Positions 1 to 7,649 of a stretch of DNA of 64,000 nt are shown here, piece by piece. The notes beneath the pieces were generated by a model. It was given only the letters and a program-made list of their open reading frames with translations. It did no database searches and was not told the origin of the DNA. Positions within the stretch are counted from its first letter, which is position 1, and every line of letters starts with the position of its first letter. The DNA comes from Ruminococcus sp. (lineage in GTDB: Bacteria > Bacillota > Clostridia > Oscillospirales > Ruminococcaceae). The position numbers and the translations under genes were made by a program. The stretch lies in the NCBI GenBank assembly GCA_024697545.1, contig JAILFN010000053.1, positions 1 to 64,000 of the forward strand. Direction: 5' to 3'.

Positions 1-242
1 TGAACATTTTTGAATATGCGGAGCAGCATAAGGACTGCCCCAAGCACACTAACGAATATGAGATCGACGGCAAGAAGTATATCGTTCACAGCCACTTTGT
101 CGGGCAGAAAGATATTGATAAGGTGCTTTCAGATATAGCGATGAACCGCGCTTTATCGGAGACCCTTTACAGAGATAATAATGCCGTTGATGATAATAAT
201 ACAGTTCTCTCAGACACAGAAAATTCAGATAAAATAGCGTAG
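1..242 (+). CDS. Small accessory protein of the mobile element (start codon cut by the window edge)
   Basis: An open frame of 80 codons runs from base 3 to a TAG at 240-242. Bases 1-2 (TG) read as the end of an ATG whose A lies just outside the window, so the protein is probably nearly complete. It has a KKYIVHSHFVGQKD segment and an acidic, Asn-rich tail, with no membrane segment. It lies about 90 bases upstream of the serine recombinase. Short proteins of this size (TnpW-like) are often found next to large serine recombinases in clostridial elements. I infer that kind of role from position and size only; I do not recognise a family with certainty. Confidence 0.5.
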   Translation, partial: NIFEYAEQHKDCPKHTNEYEIDGKKYIVHSHFVGQKDIDKVLSDIAMNRALSETLYRDNNAVDDNNTVLSDTENSDKIA

Positions 243-259
243 AATATTTGATCGAAGTA

Positions 260-288
260 TTGCCATATCCGATATTCTGTGCTATAAT
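260..288 (+). promoter_or_regulatory. Promoter of the serine recombinase gene
   Basis: TTGCCA (260-265), a 17-base spacer and TATAAT (283-288). The -35 overlaps the left arm of the inverted repeat at 262-308, and the -10 lies in its loop, so a protein bound to the repeat would probably block transcription. Confidence 0.65.
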
Positions 289-308
289 ATATGTATATCG
301 GATATGGC
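262..308. repeat. 14-bp perfect inverted repeat around the recombinase promoter
   Basis: GCCATATCCGATAT (262-275) and ATATCGGATATGGC (295-308) are exact reverse complements separated by 19 bases that contain the -10 box. It may be an operator for recombinase autoregulation or part of a recombination (att-like) site; the sequence alone does not decide. Confidence 0.7.
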
Positions 309-335
309 TGCTTTGATTACGAAAGGAGTATTTTT

Positions 336-2003
336 ATGGCAAAGCAGACCATATATAATGCAGGGATTTACGTTAGACTCTCACAGGAAGATATGAGGGC
401 GGGCGAGTCTCTGTCAATAGAAAATCAGAAACTTATCCTCACGAAATATGTCAAGGAACAGGGCTGGAACCTCATTGATATTTACGTTGATGACGGTTAC
501 AGCGGAACGAATTTCGACAGACCGGGTGTTCAGAGATTACTCGATGACGCGAAAAACGGCGTTATCAACCTTATCATTTGTAAGGACTTATCTCGTTTCG
601 GTAGGAACTATATTCAGGTGGGTCAGTACACGGACTATATCTTCCCGACGTATAATATCCGTTTCATAGCCTTGAATGACAATGTGGATACCGCGAACAA
701 GGACAGCTCCGCGCTGGATATGATGCCTATTGTGAACCTTTTTAATGAGTGGCACAGCGCCTCGACTTCCAAGAAAATAAAGGCTGTTATTGAAGCTAAT
801 GCAAAGGCGGGTAAGTATCGTGTTTGTATGCCTCCCTATGGATATGTCAAGAGCGATACCGAGAATAAGCTGCCGATTCCCGACGAACCTGCGGCAAGTG
901 TCGTCCGCCGTATCTTTGAACTTAGGGCAAAAGGGATCAGTCCTCGTCATATTTGTGATATACTGAATGATGAGCATATTCTTCCACCGTCTGACTACGC
1001 AGCCGAACATAACAGAACAACCACAACCCGAAGTAGTTCACACTTATGGTGCGGTTCTCAGATTCGCAAGATTCTTCACAATCCGACTTATCTCGGACAT
1101 TTGGTTCAGCTTCGTTCAACTACTGTCAGCTATAAGAACCACAAAAAAATTAACAAGAGTGAGGAAGACATGGTTATCATTAAAAACACCCATGAGCCCC
1201 TCGTTTCACAGGAATTGTGGGATAAAGTTTTGGAGATGGAAGCAAGTGTAAGTCAAGGCAAGAAAACCAAAACGGGAATTACCGATCCGTTGAGTGGGCT
1301 GATGTTCTGTCAAGACTGCGGAAATAAAATGCGGCTGATGTACAATAATACGACAAACGGCAGCAAGAAAGTTCCTCGCATTTACACAAGGCATAACTAC
1401 AACTGCGGTGCCTACAACCGTTTCGGGAAACGTTTCTGCAACAGCCACTATATCAAGCGCAAAGATATGAATGCTGTTATTTTGGCAGATATTAAGATGA
1501 GATCGAGGCTCGTTATTGAGGACGAAGAAGCTGCGAGAGCATATTTCATGGCTCAGAAAGAACAGTACAATGCCGAGCAGTACGAGGCGGATACGAAACA
1601 TCTTAATGCTGCTAATAAGCGTCTCGCGGAACTTGCAAAGCTGATACCGTCTATCTATGAAGATAAGGTCATCGGAAAGATTCCCGAAGATGTGTGCGTA
1701 TCTCTTTTGGAGAAGTATCAGACCGAACAGAAAGCTCTTACCGAAGAGGTCGAACAGATCGAGGAAAAGCTCTCCGCCGCAAAGCAAGATCAGCAGGACG
1801 TTGACGAATACATCTACCGCTTGAAGAAGTACGCTGACGTTCCCGAGATTACTCGTGAAATGGCACTCGAACTCATAGAATATATCACGGTAGATGAATA
1901 TGCGGCAGACCGTCCGCGAGATATTCATATTTACTACAAGTTACTTGATAAGCCGCTGCCGAACAAAACAAGGTTAGAAGTCGAAACACCGATAAGGCGC
2001 TGA
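336..2003 (+). CDS. Large serine recombinase (resolvase/TnpX-type transposase)
   Basis: A 555-residue site-specific recombinase that probably excises and inserts the element at the left edge of the window. An N-terminal resolvase fold carries the nucleophile in YVRLSQED (Ser16) and DDGYSG, KDLSRFGR and SKKIKA motifs (to about 150). A Recombinase domain follows (about 165-290), then a zinc ribbon (CQDCGNK ... CGAYNRFGKRFC, about 323-370) and a long coiled coil (about 400-510). The end DIHIYYKLL resembles the DUF4368 tail of TnpX-like enzymes. I chose ATG 336 rather than the ORF start at 291 because GAAAGGAG sits 7 bases upstream and the extra residues are not family-like. No truncation is visible, so it may be active. 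Confidence 0.92.
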   Translation: MAKQTIYNAGIYVRLSQEDMRAGESLSIENQKLILTKYVKEQGWNLIDIYVDDGYSGTNFDRPGVQRLLDDAKNGVINLIICKDLSRFGRNYIQVGQYTDYIFPTYNIRFIALNDNVDTANKDSSALDMMPIVNLFNEWHSASTSKKIKAVIEANAKAGKYRVCMPPYGYVKSDTENKLPIPDEPAASVVRRIFELRAKGISPRHICDILNDEHILPPSDYAAEHNRTTTTRSSSHLWCGSQIRKILHNPTYLGHLVQLRSTTVSYKNHKKINKSEEDMVIIKNTHEPLVSQELWDKVLEMEASVSQGKKTKTGITDPLSGLMFCQDCGNKMRLMYNNTTNGSKKVPRIYTRHNYNCGAYNRFGKRFCNSHYIKRKDMNAVILADIKMRSRLVIEDEEAARAYFMAQKEQYNAEQYEADTKHLNAANKRLAELAKLIPSIYEDKVIGKIPEDVCVSLLEKYQTEQKALTEEVEQIEEKLSAAKQDQQDVDEYIYRLKKYADVPEITREMALELIEYITVDEYAADRPRDIHIYYKLLDKPLPNKTRLEVETPIRR

Positions 2004-2010
2004 TTTAGGC

Positions 2011-2145
2011 GCTTTTGAGGATCATACGAATGTGTGTCCATTTGATGTGAGGACTACAGCGAACATCTATGCCGATGTACTCCAAAAGCAGAAGATACGC
2101 CTTGCCGACACGATCGACGATAATCTTTCCGATGAACTGAGCTGA
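2011..2145 (+). pseudogene. Probable C-terminal remnant of a tyrosine integrase
   Basis: After the recombinase stop, a different frame reads DVRTTANIYADVLQKQK and ends at TGA 2143-2145. This resembles the end of phage/ICE tyrosine integrases, where a GH-x-(D/S)-x-x-T-T-x-x-x-Y-x-x-V block holds the catalytic Tyr. Here the preceding Gly-His part and everything upstream are missing. If correct, an older integrase gene was disrupted or eroded, leaving its tail beside rpsI. The fragment is short, so the call is tentative. Confidence 0.42.
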
Positions 2146-2146
2146 C

Positions 2147-2185
2147 ACAAAAAACCTCTCTGTCGGTTTCCCGACAAAGAGGTTT
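2147..2185 (-). terminator. Intrinsic terminator of the rplM-rpsI operon
   Basis: Arms AACCTCTCTGTCGG (2153-2166) and CCGACAAAGAGGTT (2171-2184) pair with one mismatch around a TTTC loop. Read on the minus strand the stem is followed by six T, about 90 bases past the rpsI stop. On the plus strand it lacks a T run but could still stop weak readthrough from the element. Confidence 0.8.
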
Positions 2186-2201
2186 ACTTTCAAAGTATTT
2201 A

Positions 2202-2222
2202 GTTGAACAATCTGTTGAACAA
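2202..2222. repeat. Tandem GTTGAACAA direct repeat beside the rpsI 3' end
   Basis: GTTGAACAA occurs at 2202-2210 and again at 2214-2222 (12-base period). It lies between the integrase remnant and rpsI, where arm-type or core binding sites of a tyrosine integrase would be expected. Function is inferred from position only. Confidence 0.45.
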
Positions 2223-2276
2223 CTTCGTAAAAAATTCTCGAAAATACCGTATATAGGCGTTTTGCGAAAAATTCTT

Positions 2277-2678
2277 TTAACGCTTCGAGAACTGAGGAGC
2301 ACGACGTGCGGCTTTCAGACCGTACTTCTTTCTTTCCTTCATTCTGGGGTCTCTGGTGAGGAAGCCTTCCTTCTTCAGAGCGCTTCTGAGCTCGGGATCG
2401 AACTGGAGCAGAGCGCGGGAAAGACCGTGTCTGATAGCACCGGCCTGACCGGTAACGCCGCCGCCCTTAACGGTGCAAACGATGTCGAACTTGTCCATGG
2501 TGTCGGTAACAGCAAAGGGCTGACGAACGATGAGCTTGAGGGTCTCGAGACCGAAGTAATCGTCGATATCTCTGCCGTTGATGGTTATCTTACCGCTGCC
2601 CTCGTAAACACGAACTCTTGCAACGGAGTGCTTTCTTCTGCCGGTTCCGTAATAGAACGGTGTCTTGGATTCGTACAT
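2277..2678 (-). CDS. rpsI: 30S ribosomal protein S9
   Basis: A 133-residue S9, the usual length. It starts with the family-like [19 protein letters not shown] block, keeps the [19 protein letters not shown] core and ends in the basic tail RAPQFSKR, whose terminal SKR reaches the P-site tRNA in ribosome structures. It is the second gene of the rplM-rpsI operon, 21 bases after rplM. The 3' end of rpsI is a known integration target for tyrosine-integrase ICEs in Firmicutes, which fits the mobile-element remains immediately beyond its stop. The tail is intact, so any insertion would have restored the coding sequence. Confidence 0.98.
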   Translation of the reverse strand: MYESKTPFYYGTGRRKHSVARVRVYEGSGKITINGRDIDDYFGLETLKLIVRQPFAVTDTMDKFDIVCTVKGGGVTGQAGAIRHGLSRALLQFDPELRSALKKEGFLTRDPRMKERKKYGLKAARRAPQFSKR

Positions 2679-2699
2679 TTAAAATCGCTCCTTTCTTTA

Positions 2700-3128
2700 T
2701 CAAAGCTCGTACTTCTCGGGCTTCTGAGCAGCGTTGTCGTGCTCGGCACCCTTGTAGACTCTGAGTCTGGTTGCCTGTTTTCTGCCGAGAGTGTTGTTGG
2801 GGAGCATACCGGTAACGGCGATGTTCATAGCTCTGTCAGACTGCTCAGCCATGAGCTTGTCATACTTGATCTCCTTGAGACCGCCGATCCAGCCGGTGTG
2901 CCATCTGTAAGCCTTCTGCTGGAGCTTGTTGCCGGTAAGAACAGCCTTATCGGTGTTGATGATGATTACGTAATCGCCGCAGTCAGCGTGGGGTGCGTAG
3001 GTGGGCTTGTGCTTGCCTCTCAGGATATGAGCTGCCTTAGCCGCTACACGACCGAGAGACTGACCCTCGGCGTCGAGAATATACCACTTGCGCTCGATGT
3101 CGCTTGCTTTGGGCATATAGGTTGCCAT
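2700..3128 (-). CDS. rplM: 50S ribosomal protein L13
   Basis: A 142-residue L13 of normal length, an early-assembling protein of the large subunit that binds 23S rRNA. Recognisable blocks are WYILDAEGQSLGRVAA near the N-terminus, the central GDYVIIINTDK and KAYRWHTGW segments, and GMLPNNTLGRK in the C-terminal half. ATG 3126-3128 has an AAGGAGG ribosome binding site about 8 bases upstream. It heads the rplM-rpsI operon with a consensus promoter about 70 bases upstream and a hairpin in the leader. This gene order is the one found in most bacteria. Confidence 0.98.
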   Translation of the reverse strand: MATYMPKASDIERKWYILDAEGQSLGRVAAKAAHILRGKHKPTYAPHADCGDYVIIINTDKAVLTGNKLQQKAYRWHTGWIGGLKEIKYDKLMAEQSDRAMNIAVTGMLPNNTLGRKQATRLRVYKGAEHDNAAQKPEKYEL

Positions 3129-3151
3129 AGTGTTTTCCTCCTTAACATACT

Positions 3152-3178
3152 TTCACGCATTGTCCATGCGCGTGTGAA
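3152..3178 (-). promoter_or_regulatory. Leader hairpin upstream of rplM
   Basis: In the rplM 5' leader, plus-strand bases TTCACGCAT (3152-3160) and ATGCGCGTGTGAA (3166-3178) pair with small bulges, just before the ribosome binding site. Ribosomal-protein leaders are often autoregulatory (an L13 leader is described in Firmicutes), but I cannot confirm a match to that RNA. Confidence 0.4.
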
Positions 3179-3194
3179 CTGAACAACAGGTGTT

Positions 3195-3223
3195 ATTATA
3201 TCAGATTTTTCCCGACCCGTCAA
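3195..3223 (-). promoter_or_regulatory. Promoter of rplM-rpsI
   Basis: On the minus strand: TTGACG (3218-3223), a 17-base spacer and TATAAT (3195-3200). Near-perfect sigma-A consensus, about 67 bases upstream of the rplM start. Confidence 0.9.
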
Positions 3224-3566
3224 GCCCCTGCGGGCTCTTTTTAACTGAAAATTCAAAATATATCCCCCGTTCTCTTGATTTCTCTCTGTTTTTCTTTAAA
3301 TCTCTTTAAATCTCGTTTGCTGTCCCAAAGAATGTTTGTTTATAAGATCCGACAGAAAAAAATGCCCGGGCGGCACCTTGCAGCTGCTGTCCTGCGTCTT
3401 TCGGATGTTCCCTTTGTGTATAGGCTCTTAAAAAAAATGAATAGCCTGCTGCCCTTTCGCATAGTATCATTATTGATATCCCGATCAGTTCTTGAAAGCT
3501 TCTGCACCGGACAAGCAGATGATACGGGGATCATTTTGAAAGCAATATATAAGGAGGGGACAGATC
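3224..3566. other. Divergent intergenic region, no gene found
   Basis: About 340 bases between the rplM promoter and the S11-peptidase gene. It starts with a T-rich stretch that holds two TCTTTAAATC copies. The 140-codon ORF at 3275-3697 has no convincing start signal, no recognisable product, and overlaps the next gene in another frame. I found no convincing promoter for the gene at 3567; only its ribosome binding site (AAGGAGGGG) is clear. Confidence 0.5.
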
Positions 3567-4724
3567 ATGTTCAGAAGAGCGATGGTCCTGCTTTCGGTGG
3601 CGGCGCTGTTTGCTTCGGAGCCGCTGCCCGTAACGGCAGAGAACGCGGCGGAGGAGGTTTTCCCCGAGGTCTCGGCTGCTGCCTGCTGCCTTTTTGAGGC
3701 GGGGAGCGAAACGCCAGTATTTCTGCGGAACGCCGATGTACCTCGCCCGATGGGTCACATGGCAAAGCTCATGACGGTGCTTATATGTGCCGAAGCCTGT
3801 TCGGAGGGGAAAGCCTCGATGTCGGATACCGTTACCGTTTCGGCGAACGCCAACTCAAAGCAGGGGGCTCAGATATGGCTCGACGCGGGCGAGGAGATAA
3901 CCGTTTCGGAGCTTATGAAGTCTATAATAGTAGGTAACGCGGGCGATGCCTGCTGTGCACTTTCGGAATATCTGTCGAGCAGCGAGGAGCAGCATACAAA
4001 GCGTATGAACGCCCGCGCGGAGAAGCTGGGCATGGAGAACACCCGTTTTGCCGAACCTCTCGGCGAGTCGGAAGATACCGTTTCTACGGCGCGTGACATC
4101 GCCCTGCTGACGGCGGAGCTTTCACGCCACCATGAGCTGGACGAGCTGTTCACGACGCGCATAGACCGCGTGAGGGACGGAAAGACAGAGCTCGTCAGCA
4201 CAAACCGCCTGATACTCAGCTATAAAGGTATCAGGGGCACCAAAGCCTGCGGTGGGATAAAAGCGGGGGAGTGCATAGCTGCCTGCGCCGACAGGAACGG
4301 CATGACGATGTGCGCCGTGCTGCTGGGCGAGCCCGATGCCGACAGCAAGCTCCATGACGCGCGTGAGCTGCTTGACTGCGGATTTGAGAGCTGCCGCCTG
4401 TTCGTCCCCGAAGCCGACGGGAAGTACCTCAAGGACATCACGGTGACGGGAGGCTGCGCCGACAAAACTGCGGTCAGAGCCGAGAAGACACCGCCCGCAC
4501 TCATAATGGCGGGGACGGCGGGGGATATCGAGCTCAGGGCAGAGTTGGCCAAGACGCTCAAAGCTCCCGTAAAACGCGGGCAGACGGTAGGCACCCTCGA
4601 GTACAGGCTCGGCGGGGAAAAGATAGCTGCGGTAAAGATCGTCGCCGCTTCGGACGTGGAGCGCATGAACATTGGTTTTGCCTTGAAAAGAACATTGTTT
4701 AATTTGCTCGATATCACATACTGA
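3567..4724 (+). CDS. D-alanyl-D-alanine carboxypeptidase (peptidase S11) homologue with degenerate active site
   Basis: A 385-residue exported protein with the S11 (DacF-like) layout: signal peptide (1-24), peptidase domain (about 35-275) and C-terminal beta domain (PVKRGQTVGTLEYRLGG). Active members cut the terminal D-Ala from peptidoglycan using SxxK, SxN and KTG motifs. Here none is intact. The SxxK site reads GHMAKLMT (Ser to His), the SxN site aligns as NAGDACCAL (SAND to NAGD) and the KTG site reads GTKACGGIKAG (KTG to KAC). The fold-defining residues around them are well kept, which argues for a selected pseudoenzyme rather than decay. The ribosome binding site is AAGGAGGGG. pgi follows with its own promoter. 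Confidence 0.85.
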   Translation: MFRRAMVLLSVAALFASEPLPVTAENAAEEVFPEVSAAACCLFEAGSETPVFLRNADVPRPMGHMAKLMTVLICAEACSEGKASMSDTVTVSANANSKQGAQIWLDAGEEITVSELMKSIIVGNAGDACCALSEYLSSSEEQHTKRMNARAEKLGMENTRFAEPLGESEDTVSTARDIALLTAELSRHHELDELFTTRIDRVRDGKTELVSTNRLILSYKGIRGTKACGGIKAGECIAACADRNGMTMCAVLLGEPDADSKLHDARELLDCGFESCRLFVPEADGKYLKDITVTGGCADKTAVRAEKTPPALIMAGTAGDIELRAELAKTLKAPVKRGQTVGTLEYRLGGEKIAAVKIVAASDVERMNIGFALKRTLFNLLDITY

Positions 4725-4769
4725 AAATTGTACAGATTCAACAAAACTGGAATACCTCGAGGAAAAGTC

Positions 4770-4798
4770 TTGAAAATTTCATAAAAGTATAGTATAAT
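4770..4798 (+). promoter_or_regulatory. Promoter of pgi
   Basis: TTGAAA (4770-4775), a 17-base spacer and TATAAT (4793-4798). The leader that follows contains a small GGGCG/CGCCC hairpin before the ribosome binding site. Confidence 0.85.
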
Positions 4799-4869
4799 AA
4801 AACCATCGAAAGTGCGTTTACGCGCCGCGGGCGGTCGTCGCCCGTATGAAAGGAAAGGATAGAATAGTT

Positions 4870-6201
4870 ATGGCAATAAAGCTTAATACCAATTACCTTG
4901 CTCCGTTCGTTGCAGAGCATGAACTCGAAGCTATCGCTCCTCTCGTAGAGGCAGCAGATAAGACCCTCGCAGGAAGAAACGGCCCCGGAAGCGATTTCCT
5001 CGGCTGGGTAGATCTTCCCGTTGATTATGACAAGGAAGAGTTCGCTCGCATCAAGGCGGCGGCAGAGACTATAAAGAAGTCCTCCGAAGTGCTGATCGTT
5101 ATCGGCATTGGCGGAAGCTATCTCGGCGCAAGAGCTGTTATCGAGGCGCTCCGCTCCTCTATGTACAACAGCCTTAACACCGATACCCCCGATATCTATT
5201 ACATAGGCAACACCATCAACCCCGCAGCACTCAACGATGTTCTCAAGGTATGCGAGGGCAAGGATATCTCCGTAAACGTTATATCCAAGTCCGGCACCAC
5301 CACCGAGCCCGCTCTGGCTTTCAGGATCTTCAAGAAGCTCGTTGAGGACAAGTACGGCAAGGAAGGCGCAAAGAAGCGTATCTTCGCTACCACCGACAAG
5401 GCTAAGGGCACTCTTAAAGAGCTGGCTGATGCCGAGGGCTATGAGACATTCGTTGTTCCCGATGATGTCGGCGGAAGATTCTCGGTGCTCACCGCTGTTG
5501 GTCTGCTCCCCATCGCCTGCGCGGGCATCGACATCGACAAGCTGATGGCAGGTGCGGCAGCAGCAAGAGAAAAGTATGCAAAGAACGACGGCAACGACTG
5601 CTACAAGTACGCTGCCCTCAGAAATATCCTTTACAATAAGGGCAAGAGCGTTGAGATGCTCATAAGCTATGACCCCTCCTTCGCTATGATGAACGAGTGG
5701 TTCAAGCAGCTGTTCGGCGAGAGCGAAGGCAAGGATCAGAAGGGTATCTTCCCCGCATCCGCAGTATTCTCTACCGACCTGCATTCGCTCGGTCAGTTCA
5801 TTCAGGACGGCTCCCGCATCATGTTCGAGACCGTTATGGATATCAAGAAGCCCCGCTCGGATTTCTTCCTCGAGGCTGACGAGGCTAACCTTGACGGACT
5901 CAACTTCCTGACAGGTCAGAATATGTCCGTCGTAAACGAGAAGGCTTTCCAGGGCACCGTGCTCGCTCACACCGAGGGCGGCACTCCCAACATGATCCTC
6001 GAGCTCGATGCCGTTGACGAAGAGACCATCGGCGAGCTTATCTACTTCTTCGAGAAGGCTTGCGCTATCTCGGGTTATATGCTCGGCGTAAACCCCTTCA
6101 ACCAGCCCGGCGTTGAAAGCTATAAGAAGAATATGTTCGCACTGCTCGGCAAGCCCGGCTTTGAGGACAGAAAGGCAGAGCTTGAAGCTAAGCTCGGCTG
6201 A
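4870..6201 (+). CDS. pgi: Glucose-6-phosphate isomerase
   Basis: A cytoplasmic glycolytic and gluconeogenic enzyme that interconverts glucose-6-phosphate and fructose-6-phosphate. The 443-residue length is typical of the short Gram-positive/Thermotoga-type isomerases. Motifs include [12 protein letters not shown] (near 80), the phosphate-binding [10 protein letters not shown] (near 140), and the C-terminal [17 protein letters not shown] block with the Gln-Pro and Lys typical of the active site. ATG 4870 was chosen over the ORF start at 4846 because the GAAAGGAAAGGA binding site lies between them. It is a single-gene unit with its own promoter. Confidence 0.97.
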   Translation: MAIKLNTNYLAPFVAEHELEAIAPLVEAADKTLAGRNGPGSDFLGWVDLPVDYDKEEFARIKAAAETIKKSSEVLIVIGIGGSYLGARAVIEALRSSMYNSLNTDTPDIYYIGNTINPAALNDVLKVCEGKDISVNVISKSGTTTEPALAFRIFKKLVEDKYGKEGAKKRIFATTDKAKGTLKELADAEGYETFVVPDDVGGRFSVLTAVGLLPIACAGIDIDKLMAGAAAAREKYAKNDGNDCYKYAALRNILYNKGKSVEMLISYDPSFAMMNEWFKQLFGESEGKDQKGIFPASAVFSTDLHSLGQFIQDGSRIMFETVMDIKKPRSDFFLEADEANLDGLNFLTGQNMSVVNEKAFQGTVLAHTEGGTPNMILELDAVDEETIGELIYFFEKACAISGYMLGVNPFNQPGVESYKKNMFALLGKPGFEDRKAELEAKLG

Positions 6202-6217
6202 TAAAATTTAAGGAATT

Positions 6218-6245
6218 AAAGAGCAGGATGTTCTGACGGCTCTTT
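6218..6245 (+). terminator. Weak hairpin after pgi
   Basis: AAAGAGC (6218-6224) and GCTCTTT (6239-6245) can pair. There is no real T run, so it may only attenuate transcription into the next gene. Confidence 0.3.
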
Positions 6246-6281
6246 GATATAAATGTCGCAAGACAGATTGGAGATATAACT

Positions 6282-6686
6282 ATGATTAATTTGATTCCCG
6301 GAAAAAAGGGTACAGGCAAGACCAAGATCCTGGTTGACCAGATCACCAAGGCAGCTGCTGAAAGCACAGGATATGTTGTCTGCATCGAGAGGGGCATGAA
6401 GCTCACCTACGATATACCGCACAAGGTAAGACTCGTTGACGCTGAAGAGTACGGCATCACCAGCTATGACGCTTTCTACGGCTTTGTAGCAGGAATGCTC
6501 GCAGGCAACTACGATATTCAGGAGATCTACGTTGACGGTATCCTCCGCATCGGCGGCAGAGACTACGATGAGTTCGGCGCTATGATCGAAAAGGTCGCAG
6601 TTCTGGCTAAGGACGTTAAGGTCGTACTGACCGTTTCGGCAGATCCCGAGGAGCTGCCCGATAAGGTCAGAGCATTTATCAAGTAA
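6282..6686 (+). CDS. Small P-loop protein of unknown function
   Basis: A 134-residue soluble protein with a Walker A motif at its very N-terminus (PGKKGTGKTK, residues 6-15). A possible Walker B-like strand IQEIYVDGIL sits near 80, and a VVLTVSAD segment near 115. The pattern (phosphate loop, then hydrophobic strands ending in acidic residues) fits a minimal P-loop ATPase, but no effector domain is visible. The start ATG has a TTGGAGAT binding site. It is followed by a strong terminator and stands apart from the yceD operon. I do not recognise a named family. Confidence 0.75.
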   Translation: MINLIPGKKGTGKTKILVDQITKAAAESTGYVVCIERGMKLTYDIPHKVRLVDAEEYGITSYDAFYGFVAGMLAGNYDIQEIYVDGILRIGGRDYDEFGAMIEKVAVLAKDVKVVLTVSADPEELPDKVRAFIK

Positions 6687-6689
6687 GAA

Positions 6690-6735
6690 AAAGCGAGCAG
6701 CCGCCGTTTATAACTATGGCGGCTGCTTGTGAATA
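6690..6735 (+). terminator. Terminator after the P-loop gene
   Basis: A 9-bp stem GCAGCCGCC (6697-6705) / GGCGGCTGC (6718-6726), followed by a T-containing tail. It separates this gene from the yceD-rpmF promoter. Confidence 0.7.
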
Positions 6736-6759
6736 TTTAAAAAACTTTTGCAAAAGGGG

Positions 6760-6788
6760 TTGACAAATCCCGTGCAATGGTTTATAAT
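6760..6788 (+). promoter_or_regulatory. Promoter of yceD-rpmF
   Basis: TTGACA (6760-6765), a 17-base spacer and TATAAT (6783-6788): full consensus. Confidence 0.92.
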
Positions 6789-6849
6789 AAGATTTGTTAC
6801 GCTTGCGTGTTGAGCGCGGGCATATACAGATGAAAGGAACGCGCGGCTT

Positions 6850-7317
6850 ATGATCTTGCAGCTCAGACAAATATTTGAGTTATCCGGTCAGTCGGTCGAT
6901 ATTGATGTATCGCTGCCTGCCGAACAGCTGAATGAGTCGGAACCGTTTCTTGAATTTTCCGCACCGTTAGAGATACGCGGTGCTGTAAAGAGCAGGAGCG
7001 GCGTGGTGACACTCGACTACGCGGTGAAAACGACGCTCTCGCAGCAGTGCGACAGGTGCCTGAAAGCGTTTGACAGGGAGTATGGCTATGAGTTCTCGCA
7101 TACCCTCGTCCGCGAGCTGGCTAACGACAGCGATGAGGACGAGTATGAGGATTATATCGTCTGCCCCGATAATACGCTGGACATTGCAGAGCTTGCATTG
7201 TCCGAGTTGAAGTTATCGCTGCCCTCAAAGATACTCTGTAATGAGGATTGTCTTGGTCTGTGTCCCGTCTGCGGGCAGGATCTTAATGAGGGAGACTGCG
7301 AATGTGAAGAAATTTAA
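6850..7317 (+). CDS. yceD: YceD family protein (DUF177)
   Basis: A 155-residue cytoplasmic protein of the DUF177/YceD family, which nearly always sits directly before rpmF. YceD has been linked to 23S rRNA accumulation in plants and E. coli, so a ribosome-assembly role is likely. Visible signatures are the CDRCL zinc-type motif near 78 and a C-terminal CPVCGQDLNEGDCEC segment. The latter gives the Cys pattern common in Gram-positive members. It lies 31 bases upstream of rpmF under a shared promoter. Confidence 0.9.
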   Translation: MILQLRQIFELSGQSVDIDVSLPAEQLNESEPFLEFSAPLEIRGAVKSRSGVVTLDYAVKTTLSQQCDRCLKAFDREYGYEFSHTLVRELANDSDEDEYEDYIVCPDNTLDIAELALSELKLSLPSKILCNEDCLGLCPVCGQDLNEGDCECEEI

Positions 7318-7348
7318 CGTGCGTCTGCACGGTTAAGGAGGTGCCAAA

Positions 7349-7531
7349 ATGGCAGTACCGAAGAGAAAAACATCTAAGGCGAGACGCGACAAGAGACGTT
7401 CTAACGTCTGGAAGCTCGAAGCACCCGCTCTGAGCAGATGCTCCAACTGCGGAGAACTGACTGCACCCCACAGAGTCTGCAAGAACTGCGGCTATTACAA
7501 GGGTGTTGAGGTAATCAGCAAGGAAGCTTAA
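7349..7531 (+). CDS. rpmF: 50S ribosomal protein L32
   Basis: A 60-residue L32 with the N-terminal [18 protein letters not shown] block and a complete zinc ribbon (CSNCGE ... CKNCGYY), so it is the C+ (zinc-binding) form. The AAGGAGG binding site lies 8 bases upstream of ATG. It is co-transcribed with yceD and followed by a strong terminator. Confidence 0.98.
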   Translation: MAVPKRKTSKARRDKRRSNVWKLEAPALSRCSNCGELTAPHRVCKNCGYYKGVEVISKEA

Positions 7532-7547
7532 TAGGTGTTTTCAACGG

Positions 7548-7588
7548 GCAGAGGAGGCAGATTTTTCCTTCTCTGCTATTTTTTTATA
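7548..7588 (+). terminator. Terminator after rpmF
   Basis: GCAGAGGA (7548-7555) pairs imperfectly with TTCTCTGC ending at 7576, followed by a T-rich run. A second GC-rich hairpin (GCACC ... GGTGC) lies just beyond. Confidence 0.75.
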
Positions 7589-7649
7589 ATCGCACCTGTG
7601 CCGCTGCGGCAGGGTGCGCCCACGGTTTTCTGTATCAAGGAGTTGTGTT

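Noticed and set aside
2262-3182. 306-codon plus-strand ORF
   Set aside because: Antisense shadow of rpsI and rplM; its composition follows from the opposite-strand codons.
3275-3697. 140-codon plus-strand ORF upstream of the S11 gene
   Set aside because: No ribosome binding site, no recognisable protein character, and its 3' part overlaps the real S11 gene in another frame.
4738-5970. 410-codon minus-strand ORF
   Set aside because: Shadow of pgi, which has clear motifs, a promoter and a binding site.
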